From the NCBI RefSeq assembly GCF_011516765.1, contig NZ_JAAABN010000001.1, positions 372,001 to 436,000 of the forward strand: a stretch of 64,000 bases of DNA. The letters are read 5' to 3'. Shown here piece after piece: positions 17,901 through 25,760 of this stretch. Positions within the stretch are counted from its first letter, which is position 1. Every line of letters starts with the position of its first letter. A program made the position numbers and the translations under genes. The stretch comes from Acetobacter sicerae. Lineage in GTDB: Bacteria > Pseudomonadota > Alphaproteobacteria > Acetobacterales > Acetobacteraceae. The notes under the pieces were generated by a model. The model was not told the DNA's origin. It ran no database searches and saw only the letters and a list, made by a program, of their open reading frames with translations.

Positions 17901-18348
17901 GCGCCACCAGCATATCGACAGTGCGCTGTTTTTCCTTGGGAATTTCAGCGATCAGCGCCCTGAGCAGAGGGCCGGCCGGTTCCAGCTTTCTGTAGGGCGC
18001 GAGCTCCTGATCGAGAACATGGTCATACGTAAACGGCCATTCTTCCGCCTCAGGCTCCAGAAAGAAGTCGAACGGATTGATGGTCGCCATATCCGCGACA
18101 AGATCGACGGTGACATCAAAGTGCGTGACACGCTCAGGGAACACGACGCGGGCCTGCCAGTTGCCCGACGGGTCCTGCATCCAGTTGATGAAATGAGGTT
18201 TCGGTTCAATGGTCAGCGCATAGGACAGAATATTTGTCCTGGCATGCGCGGCCGGTCTGAGGCGAATGACCTGAGGCCCCATCATAACGGGGCGGTCATA
18301 ATGATACGTTGTCTTGTGAGTCAGCGCGACGTTCAGCGTCATCGTCAT
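14935..18348 (-). CDS. Transglutaminase-like / DUF2126 fusion protein
   Basis: This 1137-residue protein has three parts. The transglutaminase N-terminal beta domain (about 4-90) begins LNVALTHKTTYHYDRP. The transglutaminase core (about 150-270) contains GKGSCRDSAWLLVQFLR, DLHAWAEVYLPGAGW and GLDATSG, so Cys, His and Asp are all present. From about 305 to the end is DUF2126, starting TMGGEPTFIAADDMDAPEWN and including GGGNHVVMGAA and SYLFSGLFIGPSSQHPR. DUF2126 is thought to be a carboxylate-amine ligase-like domain, so the protein may both make and break amide bonds. A second, stand-alone transglutaminase-like gene is in the same cluster. The start used is the first of two near ATGs. Confidence 0.85.
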   Translation of the reverse strand: MTMTLNVALTHKTTYHYDRPVMMGPQVIRLRPAAHARTNILSYALTIEPKPHFINWMQDPSGNWQARVVFPERVTHFDVTVDLVADMATINPFDFFLEPEAEEWPFTYDHVLDQELAPYRKLEPAGPLLRALIAEIPKEKQRTVDMLVALNQAVQKRISYIVRMEPGVWSPEKTLEEGKGSCRDSAWLLVQFLRNLGYAARFVSGYLIQLVADEKPLEGPSGPTEDFTDLHAWAEVYLPGAGWIGLDATSGMLTGEGHIPLAATPEPGSAAPISGGVEVCETEFGFDMQVKRVAETPRTTKPYDEQTWEAILAAGEVVDRQLEASDVRLTMGGEPTFIAADDMDAPEWNIEALGPTKRAYANRLLRRLMSIWSPGSTYMTLFGKHYPGEQLPRWALTTYWRRDGEPVWLNRGLLASDDDTDNATEHDARRFAQSLASKLQVDPELVTPAYEDIHYYLWKEHRLPANVLAEGSKLNDPLERDRLARVFGRGLSRESGSVLPLRVVVQDGVRRWQSGRWFMRGDTIFLVPGDSSIGFRLPLQSLPWADADDIDQAFPVDPFAPHPRLPPHPDFARRSPQAYRATVPDLISRSGTPPERPMAQLSDLSALPPYPVRKPWRISTEKALSEHLLEINREEPDVVRTALTVESRGGILHVFFPPLYAVEDWLDLCAAVEATAAEFGRKVVLEGYAPPRDPRLLSFSITPDPGVIEVNVHPASSWDEHETRSRQLYEEARTVGLIAEKFMLDGRHVGTGGGNHVVMGAANAEDSPFLRRPDLLKSLAGFWHNHPSLSYLFSGLFIGPSSQHPRIDEARQDSLYELEIAFRQVNREVFTPPWLTDRLFRNLFADITGNTHRTEFCIDKLYAPESSSGRLGLMEYRAFEMPPHHRMSAAQVLLMRAAIAAFWDKPYERRLVRWGTRLHDDFMLPHYVRQDFGDAIDELRMLGAPLEKEWFEPHFQFRFPEIGSITELGMTLELRTALEPWNTLAEEPAAGGTARYVDSSVERVQALVSGWVDERYILACNGRAVPLTGTQRQGEYVGGVRFKAWNPPSSLHPTIGVESPLLFDIYDTWTGRSIGGVTYHVTHPGGRNYETRPVNANEAEARRRIRFFPFGHTPGAMTEPHAERSMEQPRTLDLRRF

Positions 18349-18463
18349 CTTTCCAGATCGGTCCCTGAAGGATTAAACCCCAGCTCTCGTCGCTTCGACA
18401 GTCCTTTTCGTTACGATTCTAAAAAAAATTAATGATCCCTCCCGAACTTACCAACACTCTGTC

Positions 18464-19237
18464 GTGAACATCCCTGCCCAAAGAGTCGAAATGCCTGCCT
18501 CATCCGACAGTTCTGGAACGCCCCACACGCTCGCTCACACTCTGCAACACTGGCGCCACGAAACGCTCCATCCTGATGTCCGTCTGATCGTGAATGTGTC
18601 CGAACCTGTCCTGACGCCGGATGTTGAACAACGTGTTCAGGCCATCTGGGACGATGCCTGCGCCAGTCGCCCCAGGCTTTTTAACGGGCGGATTTTCTGC
18701 ATGGAGACAATCACGCCTGAACGTATCGAAGGATACTGGACGGAATACCGCCGGGCGCTGGCGCAAATGGCGGACCCGACCATTTTCGGCGATACGCCAC
18801 TACACCAGCTTGCCGTTTGCGGTCTGCTTCGCTGTGCGGACGGCATCGTTCTGGGCAGGCGGAACCCTTCGTCCCTGTATCTCGGGGGTTTCTGGCAATC
18901 ACCACCCGCAGGAACTGTTGAAATGCGGGGAGACGGGCTGTCCCTTTCCCTGACTGAGCAGATTCTCGCAGAAGCCGAAGAAGAGCTGGGGCTCACACAG
19001 CACGATGTCAGTGTCGGCTCCCCTCGCCTTGCCGTCACTCATTCCAGAACAGCCATTGTCGATATCGGCATTCCGCTGATGACACCGTTGTCCTTTACCG
19101 CAGTGAGAGAGAAATGGCTGTCACGGGCCAACAAGGAATACGACCAGCTGGCAGTGATTTCTGACGATCAGATCGGGAACTGGCGCATGCGGAATGACGT
19201 TGTACCGACAACAGGGATCCTGCTGAACACGACATGA
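18464..19237 (+). CDS. Nudix-like protein divergent from the ligase cluster
   Basis: This 257-residue protein starts at GTG 18464, or possibly ATG 18491. The C-terminal half looks like a Nudix domain: LLRCADGIVLGRRN, then LGGFWQSPPAGTVEM, then EQILAEAEEELGL, which fits most of the Nudix box but has Ala where the catalytic Arg of REUxEE normally stands and a longer first loop. The N-terminal 110 residues are unassigned, with RIFCMETITPERIEGYWTEYRR resembling the segment found before Nudix domains in a group of uncharacterised proteins. It is transcribed away from the DUF2126 fusion gene across 115 bases. The substrate and activity are unknown. Confidence 0.6.
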   Translation: MNIPAQRVEMPASSDSSGTPHTLAHTLQHWRHETLHPDVRLIVNVSEPVLTPDVEQRVQAIWDDACASRPRLFNGRIFCMETITPERIEGYWTEYRRALAQMADPTIFGDTPLHQLAVCGLLRCADGIVLGRRNPSSLYLGGFWQSPPAGTVEMRGDGLSLSLTEQILAEAEEELGLTQHDVSVGSPRLAVTHSRTAIVDIGIPLMTPLSFTAVREKWLSRANKEYDQLAVISDDQIGNWRMRNDVVPTTGILLNTT

Positions 19238-19288
19238 TACCTTCTGTTACAGTCATGTTATTTTTTCATGTCTGGATTACGATTTTCG

Positions 19289-19317
19289 TTTACCAGAATG
19301 GTTATCGATGTTAGATT
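19289..19317 (+). promoter_or_regulatory. Candidate promoter of the 39-codon gene
   Basis: TTTACC and TAGATT are separated by 17 bases. Each matches four of six consensus positions, and the pair lies about 40 bases upstream of the small gene's start. Confidence 0.4.
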
Positions 19318-19358
19318 CGGCACAGGATTAAGCCCCAAACGAAACAGGAGCCCGTGCC

Positions 19359-19478
19359 ATGGTCACCCGCATCGCCCGTTTTGTCTCGAATGGCCTGATT
19401 GCTGTTCTGGTGGCATCGAAGGATGAAGCCGGCATTCCGATGACTGCCACCGCCAAGTCGCAGCAGAAGCCCTTCTGA
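19359..19478 (+). CDS. Small 39-residue protein
   Basis: This short reading frame is preceded by a good ribosome site (ACAGGAG, eight bases before the ATG) and followed, 62 bases on, by a strong terminator. The peptide begins MVTRIARFVSNGLIAVLVAS, a basic start followed by a short hydrophobic stretch, then a polar tail ending QQKPF. The hydrophobic stretch is about ten residues, short for a membrane span, so it could be an amphipathic peripheral peptide. It stands alone between the Nudix-like gene and sldA with its own candidate promoter. The framing signals make translation plausible; the function is unknown. Confidence 0.6.
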   Translation: MVTRIARFVSNGLIAVLVASKDEAGIPMTATAKSQQKPF

Positions 19479-19540
19479 TACTCTTTCTTTTCAGCGACGT
19501 TTCTTCATAGGAACGAGGCGCTCCAACATCTGATCACAAC

Positions 19541-19574
19541 AGAAAACCCGCAGAGTCTCTCTGCGGGTTTTCTA
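19541..19574. terminator. Strong bidirectional terminator
   Basis: AGAAAACCCGCAGAG pairs perfectly over 15 bp with CTCTGCGGGTTTTCT around a short loop, with A and T tracts at the stem base. It lies between the 39-codon gene (plus) and sldA (minus) and suits both. Confidence 0.85.
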
Positions 19575-19666
19575 TTTGCAAAATCCATTTCTGAAATGGA
19601 CCGTCGTCAGGGACCTCCCCTTCCACCCTGTCTGGCGACAGAGGAAAAGGGAGGCAGTCTCCTTGC

Positions 19667-21868
19667 TCAGTGCGTATCAGGCAGAGCGTAGACAACCAGC
19701 TCATCGCTAACCGGCGTCATCATGAAGTGATGCCCTCCAGCCATGATCGCCACATACTGCCTGCCCTTGTACTCATACGTCATCGGCGTCGCCTGTCCGC
19801 CGCCCGGCAATACTGCATTCCAGACTTCCTTGCCTGTTTTCAGGTTGAAAGCATGGATGAGATTGTCCGTCGTCGCGGCCACAAACACCAGTCCACTGGC
19901 GGTAATCACCGGACCACCATTGTTCGGCGTGCCGATCGTCAGCGGCAGATGGGTTGGAAGCCCCCATGGACCGTTGGCGCGCGCGCTACCCAGCGGATGC
20001 TGCCACAGCACTTTTTTGGTGTGCATGTCGATCGCGGTGATCATGCCGTACGGCGGCTTGTTGCACATCATGGTGGTGAAGCGGTTCCAGAACGGCGTCA
20101 CGACAATACCATAAGGCGTGTCGGCCATCGCACCGTTTCCTTCGGCGCCACCAGCCTTGGCGTTAAAGTGCGGGCTGTCGATCGGCAGGAGGCCGAGTTC
20201 ATCGGCTTTGGTGCGATCCACAAGCTGGTCCCGCATCGGGGTATTGTTCCAGTTGGCGATCAGAATGCCGGTTCTGGCGTCATACGCCATGCTGCCCCAG
20301 TCACTGCCGCCGTTGTAACCCGGATATTCAATCCACGGCTTGCTGATCTCAGGCGCTGTGAACTCACCCTCATATTTCGACTTGCGGAACAGGATACGGC
20401 AGTAAAGCTGATCGATGGGCGTCATGCCCCACATGTCGCTTTCCTTGAGATCAGGAAAACCGAGACGCGGCATACCGACCGACCAGGGCTGAGTGGGAGA
20501 ACGCGGGTCGTTCGGCACATCTGTCGCCGTCGGAGCCGGACGCTCTTCCACCGGCAGAACCGGCTTGCCGGTACGACGATCCAGCACGAAGGTCTGACCA
20601 CGTTTTGTCGGCACGATCAGTGCGGGAACAGTGCCATCAGCCGTCGGCAGATCCATCATCGTCGCCTGGGAGCCCATGTCGTAGTCCCAGACATCCTTGT
20701 GCACGGTCTGGAAGACCCAGCGAGGAGAGCCCGTCCTGACGTCGATGGCGACGATTGAAGACGAAACAGCGTTTTCCTCGGGAGAACGCATGGCGCTGTA
20801 ATAGTCGGCCGCGGCGTTGCCTGTCGGCACATAGACCAGCCCAAGATCATTGTCGCCGGTCATCGCAGCCCAGGAATTTGGCGTGCCGCGACTGTAATGC
20901 TCACCTTCTTTCGGCTCGCCATGATCATTGGGACGATTGACATCCCACGCCCACAGGAAGCGTCCCGTTTCCGCGTCGTAACCACGGATCACCCCGGACG
21001 GCGCCCAGCGGCGTTGCCCGTCAAGCACTTCCTGATTGGTCACAACCGCGCCGTTCACAACCGGCACGGGGGCTGTGATGGAGACGAACCCCGGAACCGA
21101 CTCTCCCATGCCTTTCATGAGATTGACTTCGCCATGATAGCCGAAGCCTTCGCACTTCTGGCCGGTCTCCGCATCGACCTCGATCAGCCGCATGTCCAGC
21201 GTGCCTTCGAGAATACGGTTGTGACAGGGCTGCCCTTCAGGAACGGTCGAGGACGTGTAGTACGTCACGCCTTTACAGGCCGCCGTATAGGGAATGCTCT
21301 CGTATTTGACGCCAGCCTTGAAGTGCCAGACTTCCTTGCCCGTGGCAGGATCGATCCGCATCATGTCGTTCATGGCGGAACACATATAAAGCCCATCGCC
21401 GACCTTGATCGGTGTGGTTTCGGCGGCCCATTTGTTGGCCTGCCCCGGACCGGGCTTGCTGCCGGTGTGATAGACGAACGCCTGCTTCAGTTGTCCCACA
21501 TTTTCAGGCGTGATCTGATCAAGCGGAGAATAGCGTGTGGCGTTGCTGTCCCGGCCATAAGCAGGCCAGTCGTCGTGAGCCGGATTGCTGCTTTCCTGCG
21601 CTACTGCGGGAGTAACTTCACTGGGAGGAGCAGGAGGACCATCGGGAATGTTCCCCGCATTCACGCCGCCCGCCTGAGGCGCGCTGGGTGACGGTGCGCC
21701 ATACCAGCTTCCGGGATGGGGCAGAGCATCCTTGCTGGTTCCGTTCCCCTCGCCCGGTGGATCTTCATTCTTGGATGGCACCTGAGCCCATGACGCCGTC
21801 ACAGGTACAAGGAGAGACGACAGCCCGCACATGATGGTTGCCGCCAGCAGAGTGGTTTTACGCATCAT
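19667..21868 (-). CDS. sldA: PQQ-dependent membrane-bound polyol (glycerol/sorbitol) dehydrogenase, large subunit
   Basis: This 733-residue periplasmic quinoprotein oxidises polyols and passes electrons to ubiquinone. The start at 21868 follows AGGAAG and gives a classic signal peptide (MMRKTTLLAATIMCGLSSLL, cleaved after TASWA). A Pro/Gly-rich linker leads to the beta-propeller from about residue 100 (DWPAYGRDSNATRYSPL), which contains NKWAAETTPIKVGDGLYMCS, FQTVHKDVWDYD and the C-terminal GGGQATPMTYEYKGRQYVA. These segments match Gluconobacter SldA closely as I recall it, better than single-chain glucose dehydrogenase. The ATG overlaps the stop of sldB (ATGA). Polyol rather than glucose specificity is inferred from the SldA-like sequence and the separate small subunit. 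Confidence 0.88.
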   Translation of the reverse strand: MMRKTTLLAATIMCGLSSLLVPVTASWAQVPSKNEDPPGEGNGTSKDALPHPGSWYGAPSPSAPQAGGVNAGNIPDGPPAPPSEVTPAVAQESSNPAHDDWPAYGRDSNATRYSPLDQITPENVGQLKQAFVYHTGSKPGPGQANKWAAETTPIKVGDGLYMCSAMNDMMRIDPATGKEVWHFKAGVKYESIPYTAACKGVTYYTSSTVPEGQPCHNRILEGTLDMRLIEVDAETGQKCEGFGYHGEVNLMKGMGESVPGFVSITAPVPVVNGAVVTNQEVLDGQRRWAPSGVIRGYDAETGRFLWAWDVNRPNDHGEPKEGEHYSRGTPNSWAAMTGDNDLGLVYVPTGNAAADYYSAMRSPEENAVSSSIVAIDVRTGSPRWVFQTVHKDVWDYDMGSQATMMDLPTADGTVPALIVPTKRGQTFVLDRRTGKPVLPVEERPAPTATDVPNDPRSPTQPWSVGMPRLGFPDLKESDMWGMTPIDQLYCRILFRKSKYEGEFTAPEISKPWIEYPGYNGGSDWGSMAYDARTGILIANWNNTPMRDQLVDRTKADELGLLPIDSPHFNAKAGGAEGNGAMADTPYGIVVTPFWNRFTTMMCNKPPYGMITAIDMHTKKVLWQHPLGSARANGPWGLPTHLPLTIGTPNNGGPVITASGLVFVAATTDNLIHAFNLKTGKEVWNAVLPGGGQATPMTYEYKGRQYVAIMAGGHHFMMTPVSDELVVYALPDTH

Positions 21869-22248
21869 ACCGCACTTCCTCTGAGAGATGTCTCGCGCTG
21901 GGTGCGACGCAGAACCGGAATGGTGAGCAGGACAGCAATAGCGACAAGGCTGGGTCCGAACAGGCGGGGAAGAAGTCCCCAGCCATCCATTCCGACTTCC
22001 CAGAAAGCCCAGGGCCATGTGCAAAGCCATGCGGCAAGATAGAGGAACGCCCCGGCGACACGCCCGAACGCCATCAGAATGCCACCCGTGATGATCGCCG
22101 CTCCGAACAGCACGTAATATAAGGACCCACCCAGAACCGCGAGTTGCGCTCCCATGATGAGCAGAGGCAGTCCAAGCAGGACAATCAGAACAGCCACAGC
22201 GAATGTGGCCCACTCCGCCGCGCTTTTCGGACGGTGAACAGTTTCCAT
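21865..22248 (-). CDS. sldB: Membrane-bound polyol dehydrogenase, small hydrophobic subunit
   Basis: This 127-residue protein has about four to five membrane segments (FAVAVLIVLLGLPLLIMGA, YYVLFGAAIITGGILMAFG, GAFLYLAAWLCTWPWAFWE, LVAIAVLLTIPVL). It corresponds to the N-terminal membrane domain of PQQ glucose dehydrogenase, keeping the WAFWEVGMDGWGLLPRL motif, but is a separate gene as in sldBA of Gluconobacter (SldB about 126 residues). It anchors SldA and carries the route to ubiquinone; SldB is also reported to be needed for activity. The start used has GGAGAT upstream. It overlaps sldA by four bases. Confidence 0.87.
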   Translation of the reverse strand: METVHRPKSAAEWATFAVAVLIVLLGLPLLIMGAQLAVLGGSLYYVLFGAAIITGGILMAFGRVAGAFLYLAAWLCTWPWAFWEVGMDGWGLLPRLFGPSLVAIAVLLTIPVLRRTQRETSLRGSAV

Positions 22249-22392
22249 AAAAGATCTCCGACTGCGTTGACACGCTGAAGCGGAATAACGCCGGTCGGTG
22301 CGATGCGTTCCATTTTGTAAAAACGACATATCGTGACTACCGACTGATGCAGTCAGGTGATAGAGCCAGCCAATACTCTTGCGGAGAATGAA

Positions 22393-22908
22393 ATGCGGCG
22401 AGCAAGTATTGCTGCGGGACTACTGTTCTGCTTTTCAGCCCAGGCACAGGAAGCCATCACCACACCGGAAAGAATGGATGGCCCGTGGGTAGCCCTGCAC
22501 CACTCTTCCGACGGTGGTGAGCATGTGGACGCCTGCATCCTCAAGGCCAGCGGACCGACGCTTCAGTTTCGGGCGGCAGGAAAAGAGATTTCCATTCAGG
22601 TGGCGGACGAAAGCGCCTCTTCCGGACAGTCGCTGCCCGTGACGCTGACCGCTGGAACCTTCGCCAGAACATTCCCCATGACCTCAACGGAAACGGGTGT
22701 TCTCTCAGCACATGTTCAGGCTGACGTCCTGCGCAACACACTGGAGGCTTTCAAAAAAGCGCCGAGCCTGACGATCCGGATTGGCTCTGCCGATGGCGAC
22801 CCGATCCCTCTGGAAGGCAGCACGCAGACACTCGACTCATTTGTTTCCTGCATGAAAACACATAATTTCGGCACATCGGAAAAAAGCGGGCGCAAGGCCC
22901 GGCATTAA
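22393..22908 (+). CDS. Exported hypothetical protein
   Basis: This 171-residue protein starts at the ATG giving MRRASIAAGLLFCFSAQAQ, a signal peptide with likely cleavage after AQA; GGAGA lies just before the ATG. The mature part has two cysteines far apart (ACILKASG near residue 50 and SCMKTHN near 155), suitable for a disulphide. I recognise no domain. It is divergent from sldBA across 144 bases, which include the 13-bp palindrome GACTGATGCAGTC, so a shared promoter region is possible. A periplasmic location is inferred. Confidence 0.6.
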   Translation: MRRASIAAGLLFCFSAQAQEAITTPERMDGPWVALHHSSDGGEHVDACILKASGPTLQFRAAGKEISIQVADESASSGQSLPVTLTAGTFARTFPMTSTETGVLSAHVQADVLRNTLEAFKKAPSLTIRIGSADGDPIPLEGSTQTLDSFVSCMKTHNFGTSEKSGRKARH

Positions 22909-22920
22909 GAACCCGTCGAT

Positions 22921-22953
22921 CGTCTGCTCGCGGCTTCCCACCAAAAGCAGACG
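22921..22953. terminator. Possible terminator hairpin
   Basis: CGTCTGCT pairs with AGCAGACG across a 17-base loop between the convergent genes ending at 22908 and 22963. There is no clear T tract, so this is weak. Confidence 0.35.
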
Positions 22954-22962
22954 CCTAGGCAG

Positions 22963-23166
22963 TCAGACGCCGAGCCAGATGGCCGCCAGCACGAAAATGG
23001 TTCCCAGCGCGACAAGGACCAGCGTTCCGGCAGCATTGCCGGGCATGACGGAAGGCAGTTCGGCCACAAACCGTGTCGCGGCCACCAGCATCAATACGCC
23101 AGCGACAAAAGCCACGATCCTTACGATTGATGTGGAACTGATGGGAAAACGTCTGATCGGCCGCAT
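22963..23166 (-). CDS. Small membrane protein
   Basis: This 67-residue protein has two hydrophobic segments (IVRIVAFVAGVLMLVAATRFV and GTLVLVALGTIFVLAAIWLGV) separated by a short polar turn, so it is predicted to sit in the inner membrane with both ends cytoplasmic. The ATG at 23166 is chosen because it starts a basic RPIRRF stretch before the first span. It is convergent with the exported hypothetical gene and divergent from murJ across 220 bases. No family is recognised. Confidence 0.5.
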   Translation of the reverse strand: MRPIRRFPISSTSIVRIVAFVAGVLMLVAATRFVAELPSVMPGNAAGTLVLVALGTIFVLAAIWLGV

Positions 23167-23386
23167 GATGACTCCGGGTGCGCTCCTGTCCGGCAACTGG
23201 TGAGGAAGCAGCCTCAAGCTCTAGCATCTCTCAGAGGCAGGACAACCCATGACTTCACGTCCTCTCTCATGCAGAAAAGGGCAGACCGGCCTGATGTAGG
23301 TTTTACGCACGCCCGGTACATATTTTTCTGCGCGTCACTCCACAAGCCGTCTTCCCGATAACCGCTGGACGCTCCTATAAGCGTTC

Positions 23387-24949
23387 ATGCTCAAAGGGTT
23401 CCTCACTGTTGGCGGCTGGACCATGCTCAGCCGCATCCTCGGCCTTGTCCGCGATCAGCTTCTCGCCGCCTTCATGGGGGCCGGGCCGATGCAGGACGCC
23501 TATCAGGTGGCGTTCCGCCTCCCCAACATGTTCCGGCGTCTGTTCGGCGAGGGCGCGTTCAACGCCGCCTTCGTGCCGCTCTTTTCGGCAGAGCTGGCGA
23601 CGGAAGGAGAAGACACGGCCCGAAACATGGCGCGACGGGTGTTCGGCGTTCTTCTGACGTGGCTGGTGATCCTGTGTGTGCTGGGAGAGATCTTCATGCC
23701 CGCCGTTCTGCGGGTGATCGCTCCGGGTTTCGCCGAAAACGGCTCACAGTATGAACTGGCCGTTTCCCTCAGCCGCATCACGTTCCCCTATCTGGTGCTG
23801 ATCTGCGCGGCGGCGCTCGTGTCCGGCGTGCTGAACGGGCTGCATCGTTTCAGCATGGCCGCGGCGGCCTATCTCTCGTTCAATGTTGTGGGCATCGCCG
23901 CCGTTCTTTTTGCAACGCCGTTCTTTCCTGATGTCGCTCACGCGGCTGCCTGGGGTGTGACGGCGTCCGGCTTCGTTCAGCTTGGGCTGCTGATGTATGC
24001 GGCGCGCAAGGCAGGCTTTGACCTCACGCCACTGCCGCCGCACATCACACCCAAGATCCGTCAGCTTGGGCGTCGCATGCTGCCGGGCCTGATCGGCAGC
24101 GGCGTCACGCAGATCAATCTGACCATCGACACGATCATCGCCACCCTGCTTCCTGCAGGCAGTGTCTCGCTGATGTATTTTGCCGATCGCCTGAACCAGT
24201 TGCCGCTTGGCGTCCTTGGAGCCGCGGCCGGAACGACGCTTCTACCGGTCCTGACCCGACATCTGGCCTCAGACGACATCGACGCCGCCCATGCGGCGCA
24301 GAACCGGGCCATGGATTACGTGCTGATGCTCACCCTGCCCGCCATGGCCGGACTGCTCGTTCTCGGCACGCCCATCATGCAGGTTCTGTTTGCTCACGGC
24401 TCTTTCAGCCTGCTGGACGCAGCGCTTTCAGCCCAGTCACTCCGGGCCTATGCGCTTGGCCTGCCCGCCTTTGTGCTGGCGAAAGTGCTGGCTCCGGCGT
24501 TCTTCGCGCGCGGCGATACGTCCACACCCGTCAAAATCGGTTTCTTTACCCTGACGATCAATCTGATCCTCAACCTGCTGCTGATGAAACCTCTCGCGCA
24601 TATCGGGCCTCCCCTCGCCAGCAGTCTCGCGGCGATCGTGAATGTCAGCGTCCTTGCTGCTCTGCTCATTCGCCGGGATGCCCTTCGCCCTGACGCTTCC
24701 ATGCTTCGGCGGATTATGCTGATGAGCCTTGCGTCCATCGTCATGGCGCTGGCTTTGCTTGGGCTGAACAGCCTGCTCACAATGCCAGCGTCACACGTGA
24801 CATTCTGGCTGGCCATCCTGCTGTCCTGTGAAGTGCCGATAGGGGGATTGCTTTATCTGCTGTCCCTGCACCTGTTCGGTGTGCTGGATCTGGCCAGCGC
24901 CCTTGATGGCCTGAAACGCCGTCTGAATCGGAAAAGAGGGAAAGCCTGA
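23387..24949 (+). CDS. murJ: Lipid II flippase MurJ
   Basis: This 520-residue polytopic membrane protein of the MOP superfamily moves lipid II across the inner membrane for peptidoglycan synthesis. The N-terminal signature is clear: GGWTMLSRILGLVRDQLLAA, with the conserved Arg in SRILGLVRD, then DAYQVAFRLPNMFRRLFGEG. About 14 membrane segments are visible, and LPLGVLGAAAGTTLLPVL and LVLGTPIMQVLFAHG are standard. The length is normal. The gene stands alone, with a hairpin-bearing spacer downstream and 160 bases of possible promoter upstream. Confidence 0.93.
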   Translation: MLKGFLTVGGWTMLSRILGLVRDQLLAAFMGAGPMQDAYQVAFRLPNMFRRLFGEGAFNAAFVPLFSAELATEGEDTARNMARRVFGVLLTWLVILCVLGEIFMPAVLRVIAPGFAENGSQYELAVSLSRITFPYLVLICAAALVSGVLNGLHRFSMAAAAYLSFNVVGIAAVLFATPFFPDVAHAAAWGVTASGFVQLGLLMYAARKAGFDLTPLPPHITPKIRQLGRRMLPGLIGSGVTQINLTIDTIIATLLPAGSVSLMYFADRLNQLPLGVLGAAAGTTLLPVLTRHLASDDIDAAHAAQNRAMDYVLMLTLPAMAGLLVLGTPIMQVLFAHGSFSLLDAALSAQSLRAYALGLPAFVLAKVLAPAFFARGDTSTPVKIGFFTLTINLILNLLLMKPLAHIGPPLASSLAAIVNVSVLAALLIRRDALRPDASMLRRIMLMSLASIVMALALLGLNSLLTMPASHVTFWLAILLSCEVPIGGLLYLLSLHLFGVLDLASALDGLKRRLNRKRGKA

Positions 24950-25014
24950 TAACGTCATAAGGCAAGCTTTCGAGATGGCCTGCCTATCCCGACTGACAAT
25001 GGCATTTACCCGGA

Positions 25015-25041
25015 CCGGGAGCCTTTAAGTCTGGCTCCCGG
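25015..25041. terminator. Hairpin between murJ and yfdX-like gene
   Basis: CCGGGAGCC pairs perfectly with GGCTCCCGG around a nine-base loop in the spacer between two convergent genes. There is no strong T tract on either side, so it may be a weak or Rho-assisted terminator. Confidence 0.5.
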
Positions 25042-25061
25042 ACGGAAACAAAGGCCCCGTT

Positions 25062-25760
25062 TTACTGGGCCGGCTGAGTGGAAGCCGGCTTCTTTGCCGC
25101 TGTTCCCAGAACATTGTCTTCACTGACAAAACGGAGCGACTCCTGCGCCTCAGTCAGCGCGGCGACAGCTTCGTCTGTTTTTCCACCCTCAAAAAGAACA
25201 GAGGCGCGATAAACGTCTGCTGTGAAAACCTGCTGCGGCGCGATGGCGAGGACGAACTGAACATCCACACCGGCCTTTTCAAGCCCTTCGGCCGCAGCCC
25301 CGGAGTTCCCCTTCTTCATCAGGTCATTGGCTTCAGCGATGGCCTGCTGCTGTCCGGGAGACTGTTTCGCCTGAGACGAAATGACATACTGCCCAAGGAC
25401 CGGCAGCCACAGGACAGGGTCAGCAACCGCCGTTGAGGAAGGAAGCTTGCCCGGATGCCCGGCGGGAACCGCAGGCGCCGGATGCAGTTCGTTCTCGGCC
25501 TTCAGAAACTGGCGGTTATCCTTCGACGCCCGCGCCAGTGTCTGGTTGGCGTCAGCCAGCGCGTCAGTGGCGATCTTTTGATCTTTCCCGATAATCGCCC
25601 GCCGCGCCACATCCACATCGGCAAAAGCTCTCAGACCCTCCTGCGAAAGACGCCCGAAATCCTGATCAACCTGTCCGGCTGTCACAGGAGCCGCAAAAGC
25701 GGGCTGGGCACAGACTGCGGCAGTCATGAGGGCTGAAGTCAGAAAGGCGCGAATAGTCAT
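25062..25760 (-). CDS. Exported YfdX-domain protein
   Basis: This 232-residue protein starts at the ATG giving MTIRAFLTSALMTAAVCAQP, a signal peptide cleaved near AFA-AP. The mature part is helical, with TAGQVDQDFGRLSQEGLRAFADVDVARRAI and repeated alanine-rich helices, and matches the YfdX family of acid- or stress-induced proteins. YfdX itself is an oligomeric protein of unclear function linked to acid resistance in enterobacteria, a plausible need in an acid-producing bacterium. The gene is divergent from the DUF3649/PepSY operon. Confidence 0.7.
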   Translation of the reverse strand: MTIRAFLTSALMTAAVCAQPAFAAPVTAGQVDQDFGRLSQEGLRAFADVDVARRAIIGKDQKIATDALADANQTLARASKDNRQFLKAENELHPAPAVPAGHPGKLPSSTAVADPVLWLPVLGQYVISSQAKQSPGQQQAIAEANDLMKKGNSGAAAEGLEKAGVDVQFVLAIAPQQVFTADVYRASVLFEGGKTDEAVAALTEAQESLRFVSEDNVLGTAAKKPASTQPAQ

